Shown here piece by piece: positions 1 to 6,524 of a DNA stretch of 12,119 nucleotides. This stretch comes from an uncultured Anaerolineales bacterium (lineage in GTDB: Bacteria; Chloroflexota; Anaerolineae; Anaerolineales; Villigracilaceae). The stretch spans positions 1 through 12,119 of the forward strand of contig CALFXA010000078.1 in the NCBI GenBank assembly GCA_937928015.1. Reading direction: 5' to 3'. Every line of letters begins with the position of its first letter. Position 1 is the first letter of the stretch. The position numbers and the translations under genes were made by a program. The notes below the pieces were generated by a model, which saw only the letters and a program-made list of their open reading frames with translations, was not told the origin of the DNA and searched no databases.

Positions 1-1119
1 GTCATCGGCGGTGGGCAGCTTGCCAAGGGTCAACGGTTGCTTGGTGAAGGCTTCGATGTCGCGCAGGCGGCGCTTCTCGCGCGGGGTGAAGAGCGAGATG
101 GCGATGCCCGTCTTGCCGGCGCGGCCCGTGCGTCCGATGCGGTGCACGTAGACTTCGGGGTCGTCGGGGAGTTGGTAGTTGATGACGTGTGAGATGTCGT
201 CGATGTCGAGGCCGCGGGCGGCCACGTCGGTGGCAACCAGCACTTTGATCTGATTCTCGCGGAAGCGGCCGAGGATGCGTTCGCGGGCGTTCTGTTCGAG
301 GTCGCCGTTGAGGGCCTCGGCGGGGAAGCCGCGCTGGGTCAACTCGCTGGCCAGCAGGCTGGTCTCGGCACGGGTGCGGGCGAAGATCAACACGCTGGTG
401 GCGTCTTCGATCTCCAGCAGGTTCATGACAGCGTGGAGTTTGTCCGACTCGTGCAGGAAGTAGTAGCGCTGCTCGATGGCAGCCACGGTCATCGTGTTGC
501 GTTTAACGGTGACAGACTGAGGGTCCCGCATGAAGCGCTCGGCCAGTTTGCGGATTCGGACGGGCAGGGTCGCACTGAAGAGCGCGGTCTGACGTCCCTC
601 GGGGGTAGCGGCCAAAATGGTCTCGACATCCTCGATGAAGCCCATATTGAGCATCTCGTCGGCTTCGTCGAGCACCACGGTCTTGACGGCGCTCAGGTCG
701 AGGACCTCGCGCTCCATCAGGTCGATCAGGCGGCCCGGGGTGCCGACGATGATGTCCACGCCGCGGCGCAGGCTGTTGATCTGCGGCGCGTAGGGCTGTC
801 CACCATACACGGCCAGGATGCGCACGCGCATGTACTTGCCATATTCATTCATGGCATCCGCGACCTGCAAGGCTAGTTCGCGCGTGGGCGCGAGGATCAG
901 GGCCTGCGGCAGACGATTGTGTTCAAAGTTGTGAAGAATGGGGAGGGCGAAGGCGGCGGTCTTACCGGTGCCGGTCTGGGCTTGGCCGATCACGTCCACA
1001 CCGGTCAGCATGAGAGGGATCATGCCTTCCTGAATGGGCGTCGGCTCGGCATAGCCAAGTTCAATAATGGCCTGCATCAGCTCGGGACGCAGGTTGAGGG
1101 AGGTAAATTCGGTTGTCAT
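1..1119 (-). CDS. DEAD-box ATP-dependent RNA helicase (3' end beyond window)
   Basis: This is an RNA helicase that uses ATP to unwind or remodel RNA duplexes in ribosome assembly, mRNA decay or cold adaptation. 373 codons are visible on the minus strand; no stop is reached, so the C-terminus is missing. Motifs appear in canonical order: Q motif GYAEPTPIQ (residues 22-30), Walker A AQTGTGKT (47-54), PTRELALQ (78-85), TPGRLIDL (127-134), DEAD (151-154), SAT (182-184), LIFARTR (244-250), RGLDIDD (302-308) and HRIGRTGR (326-333). Both RecA-like domains are therefore complete. The region after HRIGRTGR (EAFTKQPLTLGKLPT) resembles the DeaD/CshA group, which would carry a further RNA-binding tail off the window; the exact subfamily is an inference. 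The start at 1119 is supported by AAAAAGGA five bases upstream. The leader looks regulated (see leader features). The gene diverges from the DedA gene. Confidence 0.96.
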   Translation of the reverse strand, partial: MTTEFTSLNLRPELMQAIIELGYAEPTPIQEGMIPLMLTGVDVIGQAQTGTGKTAAFALPILHNFEHNRLPQALILAPTRELALQVADAMNEYGKYMRVRILAVYGGQPYAPQINSLRRGVDIIVGTPGRLIDLMEREVLDLSAVKTVVLDEADEMLNMGFIEDVETILAATPEGRQTALFSATLPVRIRKLAERFMRDPQSVTVKRNTMTVAAIEQRYYFLHESDKLHAVMNLLEIEDATSVLIFARTRAETSLLASELTQRGFPAEALNGDLEQNARERILGRFRENQIKVLVATDVAARGLDIDDISHVINYQLPDDPEVYVHRIGRTGRAGKTGIAISLFTPREKRRLRDIEAFTKQPLTLGKLPTADD

Positions 1120-1134
1120 CAGATTCCTTTTTCG

Positions 1135-1164
1135 TCATTGCAAGGGAAATGCCCGAAGCAATAA
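1135..1164 (-). promoter_or_regulatory. Hairpin adjacent to helicase ribosome binding site
   Basis: In the minus-strand RNA, TTATTGC (1164-1158) can pair with GCAATGA (1141-1135, one G-U pair), and an inner GGG/CCC pairing can form between them. The stem ends two bases before the AAAAAGGA Shine-Dalgarno stretch (1132-1125). It could modulate ribosome access. This is inferred from base pairing only. Confidence 0.4.
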
Positions 1165-1244
1165 CTCAGATATTGGGATGTTCCGATGACTCCGTCCAAC
1201 TTCCTGTCAACCACGGCTCGCCTTTGCAGGTCCGCCGTCCCAAC

Positions 1245-1271
1245 AAAAAAGCCCGACAGTTTTGCCGGGCT
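1245..1271 (-). terminator. Intrinsic terminator inside the helicase leader
   Basis: On the minus strand AGCCCGGC (1271-1264) pairs with GTCGGGCT (1257-1250, one G-U pair) around a 6-nt loop, followed at once by a run of T residues (1250-1245). There is no T-run on the plus side, so it terminates minus-strand transcription. No minus-strand gene lies just upstream, and it points at the helicase gene about 125 bp away. It is therefore best read as a leader attenuator. Confidence 0.7.
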
Positions 1272-1308
1272 ATCATTCAGAGTGACCAAAACAATTCCCA
1301 GAAAATTT

Positions 1309-1322
1309 GCCCTTTTCAGGGC
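1309..1322 (-). promoter_or_regulatory. 5'-terminal GAAA-tetraloop hairpin of helicase transcript
   Basis: The minus-strand RNA would read GCCCT-GAAA-AGGGC: a 5-bp stem closed by a GNRA tetraloop. Its first base (1322) falls seven bases after the -10 element at 1329-1334, the expected transcription start. Such end hairpins can protect mRNA from decay. The start site is an inference. Confidence 0.4.
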
Positions 1323-1328
1323 GGCGGG

Positions 1329-1337
1329 AGTATAACA
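1329..1337 (-). promoter_or_regulatory. Putative extended -10 promoter of the helicase gene
   Basis: The minus strand reads TGTTATACT, a TGn extension plus TATACT. No good -35 is visible 17 bp upstream, as is common for extended -10 promoters. It would start a leader of about 200 nt that passes through the terminator at 1245-1271. Confidence 0.45.
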
Positions 1338-1477
1338 CAGTTTTGCGGGATTTTGAGTCGAGTTGGGGAGAGCCGCCCGCCACCGAGACAGCCGCATCCG
1401 TTGAAACGCGGTAGAATGAAGCCTTGCCACTTTTGCGGCATAAATTCGTAGAGAATTGAAAGATTTCCTTTTTTGTT

Positions 1478-2068
1478 ATGAACAATCTCTTTTTAGCCAT
1501 CCAGGTCCAGCCCCTTGGGGCATGGACCTACATTTTGCTCGCCCTCCTGGTAGCGGTGGAGGGCCCCGTCATGACCCTGGCGGGCGCCGTCGCCTCCTCG
1601 GCTGGATATCTGAATCCCTATCTCGTATTCCTCTCGGCCAGCGCAGGCAACCTGACCGCCGACGTCCTGTGGTACAGCCTGGGATACCTGGGCAAGCGGG
1701 AATGGCTGCTCCACTACGGGCGCTGGTTCGGGATCACGGAATCCATGCTCGACCGCATCCAACAGGACATCCACGACCACATCCAGAAGATTTTGGTCAC
1801 GGCCAAATTGACGCTCGGGTTCGTGATTCCCACCCTCGTGGCGGCGGGACTGGCCAGGGTTCCGTGGAAACGCTGGCTCGGATTCCTCTTCCTGGCCGAG
1901 TGCCTGTGGACGGGGACGCTGGTGTTGGTAGGACATTCCTTCGGCCAGTACGTCCAGACCTTGCAGCGGGACCTGGAATGGATTTCCCTGGGCGGAGCCG
2001 CGCTCTTCGTGGTGGGCATCATCGCGTACATCGCCTATCGTCATTCGCAACAGACAAAAAATGGGTAA
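1478..2068 (+). CDS. DedA-family (VTT/SNARE-associated) membrane protein
   Basis: This is a 196-aa integral membrane protein of the DedA family, whose members flip or scramble lipid carriers and phospholipids and support envelope integrity. Visible features are an N-terminal hydrophobic segment (residues 14-36) with the family EGP motif (28-30), the GNLTADVLWYSLGY stretch with Asp62 (57-70), a re-entrant-like segment KLTLGFVIPTLVAAGLARVPW (about 110-130), and two C-terminal membrane spans (134-152 and 170-188). In typical DedA proteins the segment before the conserved proline reads F-x-x-R-F-x-P; here lysine 110 stands near the usual arginine, so the member is divergent. No clear Shine-Dalgarno precedes the ATG (upstream is TTTTTTGTT). 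The glycosyltransferase follows after 3 bp, so the two are likely co-transcribed and may work on the same envelope lipid. The substrate is unknown. Confidence 0.85.
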   Translation: MNNLFLAIQVQPLGAWTYILLALLVAVEGPVMTLAGAVASSAGYLNPYLVFLSASAGNLTADVLWYSLGYLGKREWLLHYGRWFGITESMLDRIQQDIHDHIQKILVTAKLTLGFVIPTLVAAGLARVPWKRWLGFLFLAECLWTGTLVLVGHSFGQYVQTLQRDLEWISLGGAALFVVGIIAYIAYRHSQQTKNG

Positions 2069-2071
2069 GTC

Positions 2072-3259
2072 ATGCGTATTCTGATCGCCACACAGACCTA
2101 TTCGAACGGAAACGGACAGGCCAGTTTCGTCATCCGCCTGGCGGAGAACCTGGCGCGCATCGGACATCAGGTGATGGTGGTGACGCCCTCCGAGCGCGGA
2201 CGGGCTGATTCGGCCACCGTCAACGGCGTGCAGGTGGAGAAAGTGACCTCCCTGCACATGTCCATTCTGCACCCTGCCATCTACCTCTCACTGCCGTCGG
2301 CGCGGACCATCCGCCGCATCTTCGACCAGTTCCAGCCCGAGATCGTCCACATTCAGGATCACTACTTCGTGAGTCAGGGCGTGCTACGGGAGGCACTGCG
2401 ACGGGGCATCCCCGCCGTGGGGACGAATCATTTCCTGCCGCAAAATATCCTGCCCTTCCTGCGGAAACTCCCTAAATTGCAGGACCTGATTGCCCGCCCG
2501 CTGTGGGCCATGATGCTGGCGGTTTTCAACCGCCTGGACGTGGCCACCGCCCCCTCGGAGACCGCCGTGGAGATTCTGCGGGAGCAGAAGATCCGCGTGC
2601 CGACCTACGCCATCTCGAACGGTGTGGACGTGCAGCGCTTCCACCCCGACCCAAACGTGGACCGCATGGGCGTGCGCCGCAAATATTCCATCGCTCCCGA
2701 CCGCAGCATCTTCCTTTATGTGGGCCGCATCGACGGCGAGAAGCGGCTGGATGTGCTGCTGCAAGCCGCCTCTCGCCTGAAACGCGATGACTTCCAGGTG
2801 GCCATCGTCGGCTTTGGGTTGCAGGAGGAGGCGCTCCGTCAGCAGGCCCGCAGTTTGGGCCTGAACGGACACGTGACCTTCGTGGGCTACGTCCCGCCCG
2901 AGGACCTGCCCGCCCTGTACAACAGCGCCGACGTGTTCGTGATGCCCAGCCCCGAGGAATTGCAGAGCATCGCTACGCTCGAAGCGCTGGCCTGCGGAAA
3001 GCCCGTCCTGGCCGCGGACGCACGCGCTCTGCCCGAGTTGGTCCAGCCTGGCGTGAACGGCTACCTCTTCCGCCCCGTGGACTCGGCCAGCACCGCCGAA
3101 GTCATGGCGAAGATGCTCGACTGCCACGAACAATGGAAGTCTATGGGGCGCTTGGGCGCGGAAAGCGTCCAACGTCACAGCCTGGAACGCTCGATCCAAA
3201 GTTATGAGCAGCTGTATCGATCCGTGCTGGAGAAGAAAAGCAAACGGAAAACGGAATAA
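2072..3259 (+). CDS. GT4-family glycosyltransferase (GT-B fold)
   Basis: This 395-aa cytoplasmic or membrane-associated glycosyltransferase transfers a sugar from a nucleotide donor to an unidentified acceptor. The N-terminal Rossmann half has the usual start MRILIATQTYSNGNGQ with a glycine-rich acceptor-side loop, then NLARIGHQVMVVTP and EIVHIQDHY (about residues 90-98). The C-terminal half has YVGRIDGEKRLDVLLQA (from about 215), VGFG, FVGYVPPEDLPALYNSADVFVMPS, and the retaining-enzyme EX7E motif with Glu296 and Glu304 inside a SPEELQSIATLEALACGKPV stretch. These mark the C-terminal donor site. The N-terminal part resembles enzymes that glycosylate diacylglycerol or phosphatidylinositol, but this is only a resemblance. 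It starts 3 bp after the DedA stop with a poor ribosome site (GGGTAAG), consistent with coupled translation. A strong hairpin terminator begins at its stop codon. Confidence 0.9.
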   Translation: MRILIATQTYSNGNGQASFVIRLAENLARIGHQVMVVTPSERGRADSATVNGVQVEKVTSLHMSILHPAIYLSLPSARTIRRIFDQFQPEIVHIQDHYFVSQGVLREALRRGIPAVGTNHFLPQNILPFLRKLPKLQDLIARPLWAMMLAVFNRLDVATAPSETAVEILREQKIRVPTYAISNGVDVQRFHPDPNVDRMGVRRKYSIAPDRSIFLYVGRIDGEKRLDVLLQAASRLKRDDFQVAIVGFGLQEEALRQQARSLGLNGHVTFVGYVPPEDLPALYNSADVFVMPSPEELQSIATLEALACGKPVLAADARALPELVQPGVNGYLFRPVDSASTAEVMAKMLDCHEQWKSMGRLGAESVQRHSLERSIQSYEQLYRSVLEKKSKRKTE

Positions 3260-3291
3260 TAAAAAGAGCAGGAATTCCCTGCTCTTTTTAT
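3259..3291. terminator. Strong bidirectional hairpin terminator
   Basis: AAAAAGAGCAGG (3261-3272) and CCTGCTCTTTTT (3278-3289) are perfect inverted repeats around the loop AATTC. The pairing extends two A-T pairs outward and takes in the last base of the glycosyltransferase TAA. The T-run after the GC stem makes it a terminator for the DedA-glycosyltransferase unit. The symmetric A/T flanks make it usable from either side. Confidence 0.9.
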
Positions 3292-3305
3292 TTCTGGCGG
3301 TGGTT

Positions 3306-3311
3306 TATAAT
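3306..3311 (+). promoter_or_regulatory. -10 element of mutS2, placed for a near-leaderless mRNA
   Basis: This is a perfect TATAAT, 9 bp before the ATG at 3321 and just after the terminator. Transcription would start about 2 or 3 nt before the start codon. No Shine-Dalgarno fits between, and no good -35 is seen. Confidence 0.55.
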
Positions 3312-3320
3312 TCCCCTGCC

Positions 3321-5714
3321 ATGGACGCAAAAACCATCTCTGTGCTCGAATACCCGAAGATCCTGGCCCGCCTGGCGGGTTTCTGTGATTTCTCTGCTTC
3401 GATGGAACTGGCACGCGCGCTGGAACCAACCACCTCCTTCGATCTGGCGGTCGCCCGCCTGAGCGAGACAAGCGAAGCGCGCAGGCTGCTCGCCATTCAG
3501 GACCTGAGCATCGGCGGCGCACACGACATCCGCCCAGCCGCCGATCTGGCGGCGCGCGGCGGCGTGCTCGACCCACAGCAACTGCTCGACGTCAAGGCCA
3601 CGCTCATCTCCTGCCGCGAGTTGAAGAAGGCACTCGAACGCAAAACGGATATCTATCCGCGCCTGTCGGAGATCGCGCTTGGCCTGCCCGAGTCGTACGG
3701 CATCGTCGACGCCATCTCACGCATCCTCTCGGAGCGCGGCGAGGTGCTAGACTCGGCCTCCGAAAAGCTGGCCCGTCTGCGGCGCGAGGTCAAGATCTCG
3801 CGTGACCGTCTGATGACGCGCCTGCAACGCTACCTGACCGAGTCCGCGTCCAAGCTGCAGGAGCAGATCATCACCCAGCGCGACGGGCGCTACGTCATCC
3901 CGCTGCGCGCGGAATTCAAGGGCCAGATCAAGGCCGTCATCCACGACCAATCTTCCAGCGGGGCCACGCTCTTCGTCGAGCCGCTGCCCGTGGTGGAGCT
4001 GAACAACGCCGTCCGCGAATTGGAATTGCAGGAGCGCGACGAGGAACGCCGCATCCTGGCCGAAGTCTCGGCGCTGGTCGGCGCACACCGAGAAGAACTG
4101 ACCTACGGCGTCGAGAACCTGGCTGTACTCGATCTGGTCTTCGCCAAGGCGAAGTATGCGGAAGAACTGCGGGCCAGTGAGCCGATCTTGAAAAAAGAGG
4201 AAAAAGGAAAGAAAGATGAAACTCATCCTTCATCCTTCATCTTTCAGATTTCCAGAGCCCGCCATCCCCTGCTCGATCCACAAACCGTCGTGCCCATCGA
4301 CTTCAATCCCCGCCCTGGCACGCGTTCAGTGGTCATCACGGGACCCAACACGGGCGGCAAGACCGTCTCGCTCAAGACGGTCGGCTTGCTGGTGCTGATG
4401 GCCCAAAGCGGATTGCACATCCCCGCCGAGAGCGGCTCCGAGCTGCCCTTCTTCCATTCGGTGTGGGCCGACATCGGCGACGAACAATCCATCGAGCAGT
4501 CGCTTAGCACCTTCAGCGGTCACATCACCAACATCATCCGCATCCTCAAGAAGGCCGACAACCGCTCGCTGGTCATCTTCGACGAGTTGGGCGCGGGCAC
4601 CGACCCGCAGGAAGGCGCCGCCCTGGCGCGCGCCATCCTCAACCATCTGCTCGAACGCGGCATCACCTCGTTGATCGCCACGCATTACCCCGAACTCAAG
4701 GCCTTCGCGCACTCGACCGAAGGCGTGGTCAACGCGTCGCTGGAATTCGACATCAAGACTCTGCGCCCGACCTACAAGCTGACCATCGGTCTGCCGGGCC
4801 GCTCCAACGCCCTGCTCATCGCCCAACGCCTCGGCCTGGACCCCGAGATTGTCTCCGTTGCGAAAAACGAGATCAACCCCGACGACATCCGCGCCGACAA
4901 GCTGCTCGATGACATCCGCAAGGAGCGCAACCGCACCTCACGCGAACGCGAGAAGCTGGAGAAGGCCCGCGCCCGCTTCGAAACGCAGACCAAGGAATTG
5001 GAAGGCCGCCTCGAAAAGATCGAGGACGAGCGCCGCGAGGTACTGGCCAAGGCGCGCGCTGAAGGCGAACTCGAAGTAGCCGTGCTCAAGCGCAACATCG
5101 ACTCGCTCAAGGGCCAGTTGAAGAAGGCCCGTCAGCCGCTGGAGGCCATCCAGAAGGTCGAAGAGAGAATCGAGAAGATCGAAGAGAAGGTTGAAGCACC
5201 TGTGGCCCGCAAGCTCCAGCCCGAGCGTGGACCATCCATCAAACAACGGCCGCTCGCCCTCGGCGAGAAGGTCATCGTGGGGTCGCTGGCGGCCGAGGGC
5301 GTGGTGACCGCTTTGGGCGAGGCAGACGCCGAAGTCCAGATCGGCAGCGTGCGGCTGCGGGCGAAACTGTCGGACCTGTCGCGCAAGTCGGGCGAACCCG
5401 TCGAAGAGGCGCCCAAGGTCAAGGTGCGCGAGGCGGCGTCCACGCTGGCCCGCGCCTCGTCCTCGCCCGGCATCGAACTCGACCTGCGCGGACAGATGGC
5501 CGACGACGCGCTCGACAAACTCGACCGTTATCTCGAACAAGCCTACCTGACCGGCCTGCTGTGGGTGCGCATCATCCACGGCAAGGGCACGGGCAAACTG
5601 CGCCAGGCCGTGCGCGACATGTTGCGCGGACATGCCTACGTCTCTTCCTATGAAGAAGGCGGCGACAAGGAAGGCGGCGCGGGCGTGACCGTGGCCAAAC
5701 TGAAGACCTCGTAA
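3321..5714 (+). CDS. mutS2: MutS2 family ATPase/endonuclease
   Basis: MutS2 is a homodimeric cytoplasmic ATPase with a C-terminal nuclease domain. Family members suppress homologous recombination by cutting branched DNA, and in Bacillus they act on collided ribosomes. It is 797 aa, normal for the family. It starts at the MutS2-type N-terminus MDAKTISVLEYPKIL, without the MutS mismatch-recognition domain. Landmarks are core/lever helices (about 1-300), Walker A GPNTGGKT (341-348), the DIGDEQSIEQSLSTFSGH signature, Walker B VIFDELGAGTDP (about 417-428), THYPELK, a long charged coiled coil (about 515-640), and the Smr domain with LDLRG (about 721) and HGKGTG (about 753-758). The open frame extends 39 codons upstream into the glycosyltransferase gene. 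I chose 3321 because of the TATAAT at 3306 and the intervening terminator. A low-complexity insert (about residues 290-308) precedes the ATPase domain. It is followed after 14 bp by an 80-aa gene. Confidence 0.97.
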   Translation: MDAKTISVLEYPKILARLAGFCDFSASMELARALEPTTSFDLAVARLSETSEARRLLAIQDLSIGGAHDIRPAADLAARGGVLDPQQLLDVKATLISCRELKKALERKTDIYPRLSEIALGLPESYGIVDAISRILSERGEVLDSASEKLARLRREVKISRDRLMTRLQRYLTESASKLQEQIITQRDGRYVIPLRAEFKGQIKAVIHDQSSSGATLFVEPLPVVELNNAVRELELQERDEERRILAEVSALVGAHREELTYGVENLAVLDLVFAKAKYAEELRASEPILKKEEKGKKDETHPSSFIFQISRARHPLLDPQTVVPIDFNPRPGTRSVVITGPNTGGKTVSLKTVGLLVLMAQSGLHIPAESGSELPFFHSVWADIGDEQSIEQSLSTFSGHITNIIRILKKADNRSLVIFDELGAGTDPQEGAALARAILNHLLERGITSLIATHYPELKAFAHSTEGVVNASLEFDIKTLRPTYKLTIGLPGRSNALLIAQRLGLDPEIVSVAKNEINPDDIRADKLLDDIRKERNRTSREREKLEKARARFETQTKELEGRLEKIEDERREVLAKARAEGELEVAVLKRNIDSLKGQLKKARQPLEAIQKVEERIEKIEEKVEAPVARKLQPERGPSIKQRPLALGEKVIVGSLAAEGVVTALGEADAEVQIGSVRLRAKLSDLSRKSGEPVEEAPKVKVREAASTLARASSSPGIELDLRGQMADDALDKLDRYLEQAYLTGLLWVRIIHGKGTGKLRQAVRDMLRGHAYVSSYEEGGDKEGGAGVTVAKLKTS
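4187..4245 (+). repeat. Low-complexity in-frame insert within mutS2
   Basis: An almost pure purine stretch runs into three tandem 7-mers, CATCCTT CATCCTT CATCTTT (4224-4244). GAAAGATGAA (4211-4220) and TTCATCTTTC (4236-4245) form a perfect 10-bp inverted repeat. It encodes a charged, Ser/Phe-ending linker (KKEEKGKKDETHPSSFIF) that other MutS2 proteins do not usually have, just before the ATPase domain. It looks like an in-frame expansion or insertion tolerated at a domain border. Confidence 0.6.
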
Positions 5715-5728
5715 CGAAGGAGTGACGC

Positions 5729-5971
5729 ATGACCCTCGACGAAGCCATTCAAAAAATAACAGGCATCGTGAAAGCCGCCAGCACCGGCGCGGAGATCAAA
5801 GCCGTGAAGATGTCGGATGAGGAAGCGCGGCTATCGGTATATGCCCCTGCGGGTGACATCCAGAAGATCAAGGATGCGACCTTCCAGCCCGCCATCGACC
5901 TGCTCAACGCGGACGGACTGGACATCCAGGTCTTTGTCTACGACAAGGACGCGCCGCCGTTGAAGGGATAA
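5729..5971 (+). CDS. Small conserved-looking protein downstream of mutS2 (function unknown)
   Basis: I do not recognise this 80-aa protein. It is acidic to neutral, has no membrane segment or signal peptide, and reads as two helix-strand units: helix TLDEAIQKITGIVKAAS, strand around EARLSVYAP, helix DIQKIKDATFQPAIDLLNADG, strand LDIQVFVYD, then a short PPLKG tail. That pattern fits a small alpha/beta domain, but no catalytic motif is visible. A strong AAGGAG lies 6 bp before the ATG, and the gene begins 14 bp after the mutS2 stop, so it is very likely translated as the second gene of the mutS2 unit. A long terminator closes the unit 7 bp after its stop. Codon use matches its neighbours. Confidence 0.8.
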   Translation: MTLDEAIQKITGIVKAASTGAEIKAVKMSDEEARLSVYAPAGDIQKIKDATFQPAIDLLNADGLDIQVFVYDKDAPPLKG

Positions 5972-5977
5972 GTTGGC

Positions 5978-6016
5978 AAAAAGAGACAGTCACCTCGGAG
6001 GTGACTGTCTCTTTTT
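5978..6016. terminator. Long bidirectional terminator between convergent units
   Basis: An 18-bp perfect stem, AAAAAGAGACAGTCACCT against AGGTGACTGTCTCTTTTT, closes on the loop CGG. It has a T-run at the end of either strand. It lies between the convergent mutS2 unit (plus) and the phosphatase unit (minus), whose last stop codon (6016-6018) touches the stem, so it can serve both. Confidence 0.92.
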
Positions 6017-6522
6017 CAGGAGGGGAGTTGGTCGCGCTGGGCCAAGTAGTCTTTTATCGTACCCTGGCCGAGGGTCAGTGTCAGAATGATAATGTCCAGG
6101 AGGAACAGGCCGATCAGCAGGTAGAGCACCCACCAGAGCGGCGGAACCTCGTAATCGAAGCTGTCCTGCCCGTTGTGCAGCAGGCTTCTGAGGTCATTGG
6201 TCTGGATCGAGACGGGATTGCGGTCGGTATAGACCTCATTCAGCGGGACCTGGCGGCCATCCGAGAGGATGAACTCGGTGCGGTAACTGCACCCATCGGA
6301 ACAGCCGTCGTCTACAAGGGTGGCATCCACGACGTGGTCGATCTCCTTGCTGAAGGCGGGGAACTTGCCGAGCAGCAGGGTCTGGTGCTGACAGTCGTAG
6401 GTCTGGTCGGCCTGACGATCGCAATGGATCTGGATGCCGTTCATGAAGATCAGCGTAAAGAGCAGGAAGAACAGGACGCTGCCAGACAGGGCTGCGAAAT
6501 AGATCAAGAGTTTTTTCAGCAT
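6016..6522 (-). CDS. Two-TM membrane protein with four-cysteine central segment (unknown function)
   Basis: I do not recognise the family of this 168-aa protein. It begins MLKKLLIYFAALSGSV and has one membrane span at about residues 5-28 and a second at about 130-152, leaving roughly 100 residues between them on one side of the membrane. That segment holds four cysteines (34, 44, 74, 78), the latter pair as CSDGC, which could form disulfides if it faces outside. A short tail (TIKDYLAQRDQLPS) follows. The start at 6522 is chosen over an upstream in-frame ATG because it has AAGGAG ten bases before it and sits 2 bp after the phosphatase stop. The longer frame would overlap that gene. Co-transcription with the phosphatase is very likely. 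Confidence 0.8.
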   Translation of the reverse strand: MLKKLLIYFAALSGSVLFFLLFTLIFMNGIQIHCDRQADQTYDCQHQTLLLGKFPAFSKEIDHVVDATLVDDGCSDGCSYRTEFILSDGRQVPLNEVYTDRNPVSIQTNDLRSLLHNGQDSFDYEVPPLWWVLYLLIGLFLLDIIILTLTLGQGTIKDYLAQRDQLPS

Positions 6523-6524
6523 GA

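Larger units (their letters stand above)
1120..1477. other. Divergent intergenic region with structured helicase leader
   Basis: This gap of about 360 bp separates the minus-strand helicase from the plus-strand DedA gene. I see no convincing gene in it; open frames on both strands lack family resemblance and overlap signals. Reading on the minus strand it holds an extended -10 (1329-1337), a hairpin at the predicted RNA 5' end (1309-1322), an intrinsic terminator (1245-1271), a perfect TTGACA (1205-1210) without a good -10, and a hairpin (1135-1164) just before the helicase ribosome binding site. On the plus side no strong promoter for DedA is visible; TAAATT at 1441-1446 is the best weak -10. 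Confidence 0.6.

Noticed and set aside
433..1164. Plus-strand open frames opposite the helicase
   Set aside because: They lie antisense to a gene with a complete set of DEAD-box motifs and match no family; their length follows from GC-rich codon structure.
1205..1210. TTGACA as -35 of a second helicase promoter
   Set aside because: The hexamer is perfect, but the sequence 16 to 18 bp downstream (ATCGGA) is a poor -10.
1113..1500. Open frames of 75 to 112 codons on both strands in the helicase-DedA gap
   Set aside because: They overlap each other and the terminator and promoter signals, lack ribosome sites, and have no domain-like pattern.
3204..3320. Upstream start for MutS2 adding 39 residues
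   Set aside because: It lies inside the glycosyltransferase gene and spans a strong terminator; the MutS2 family N-terminus and the TATAAT both fit the ATG at 3321.
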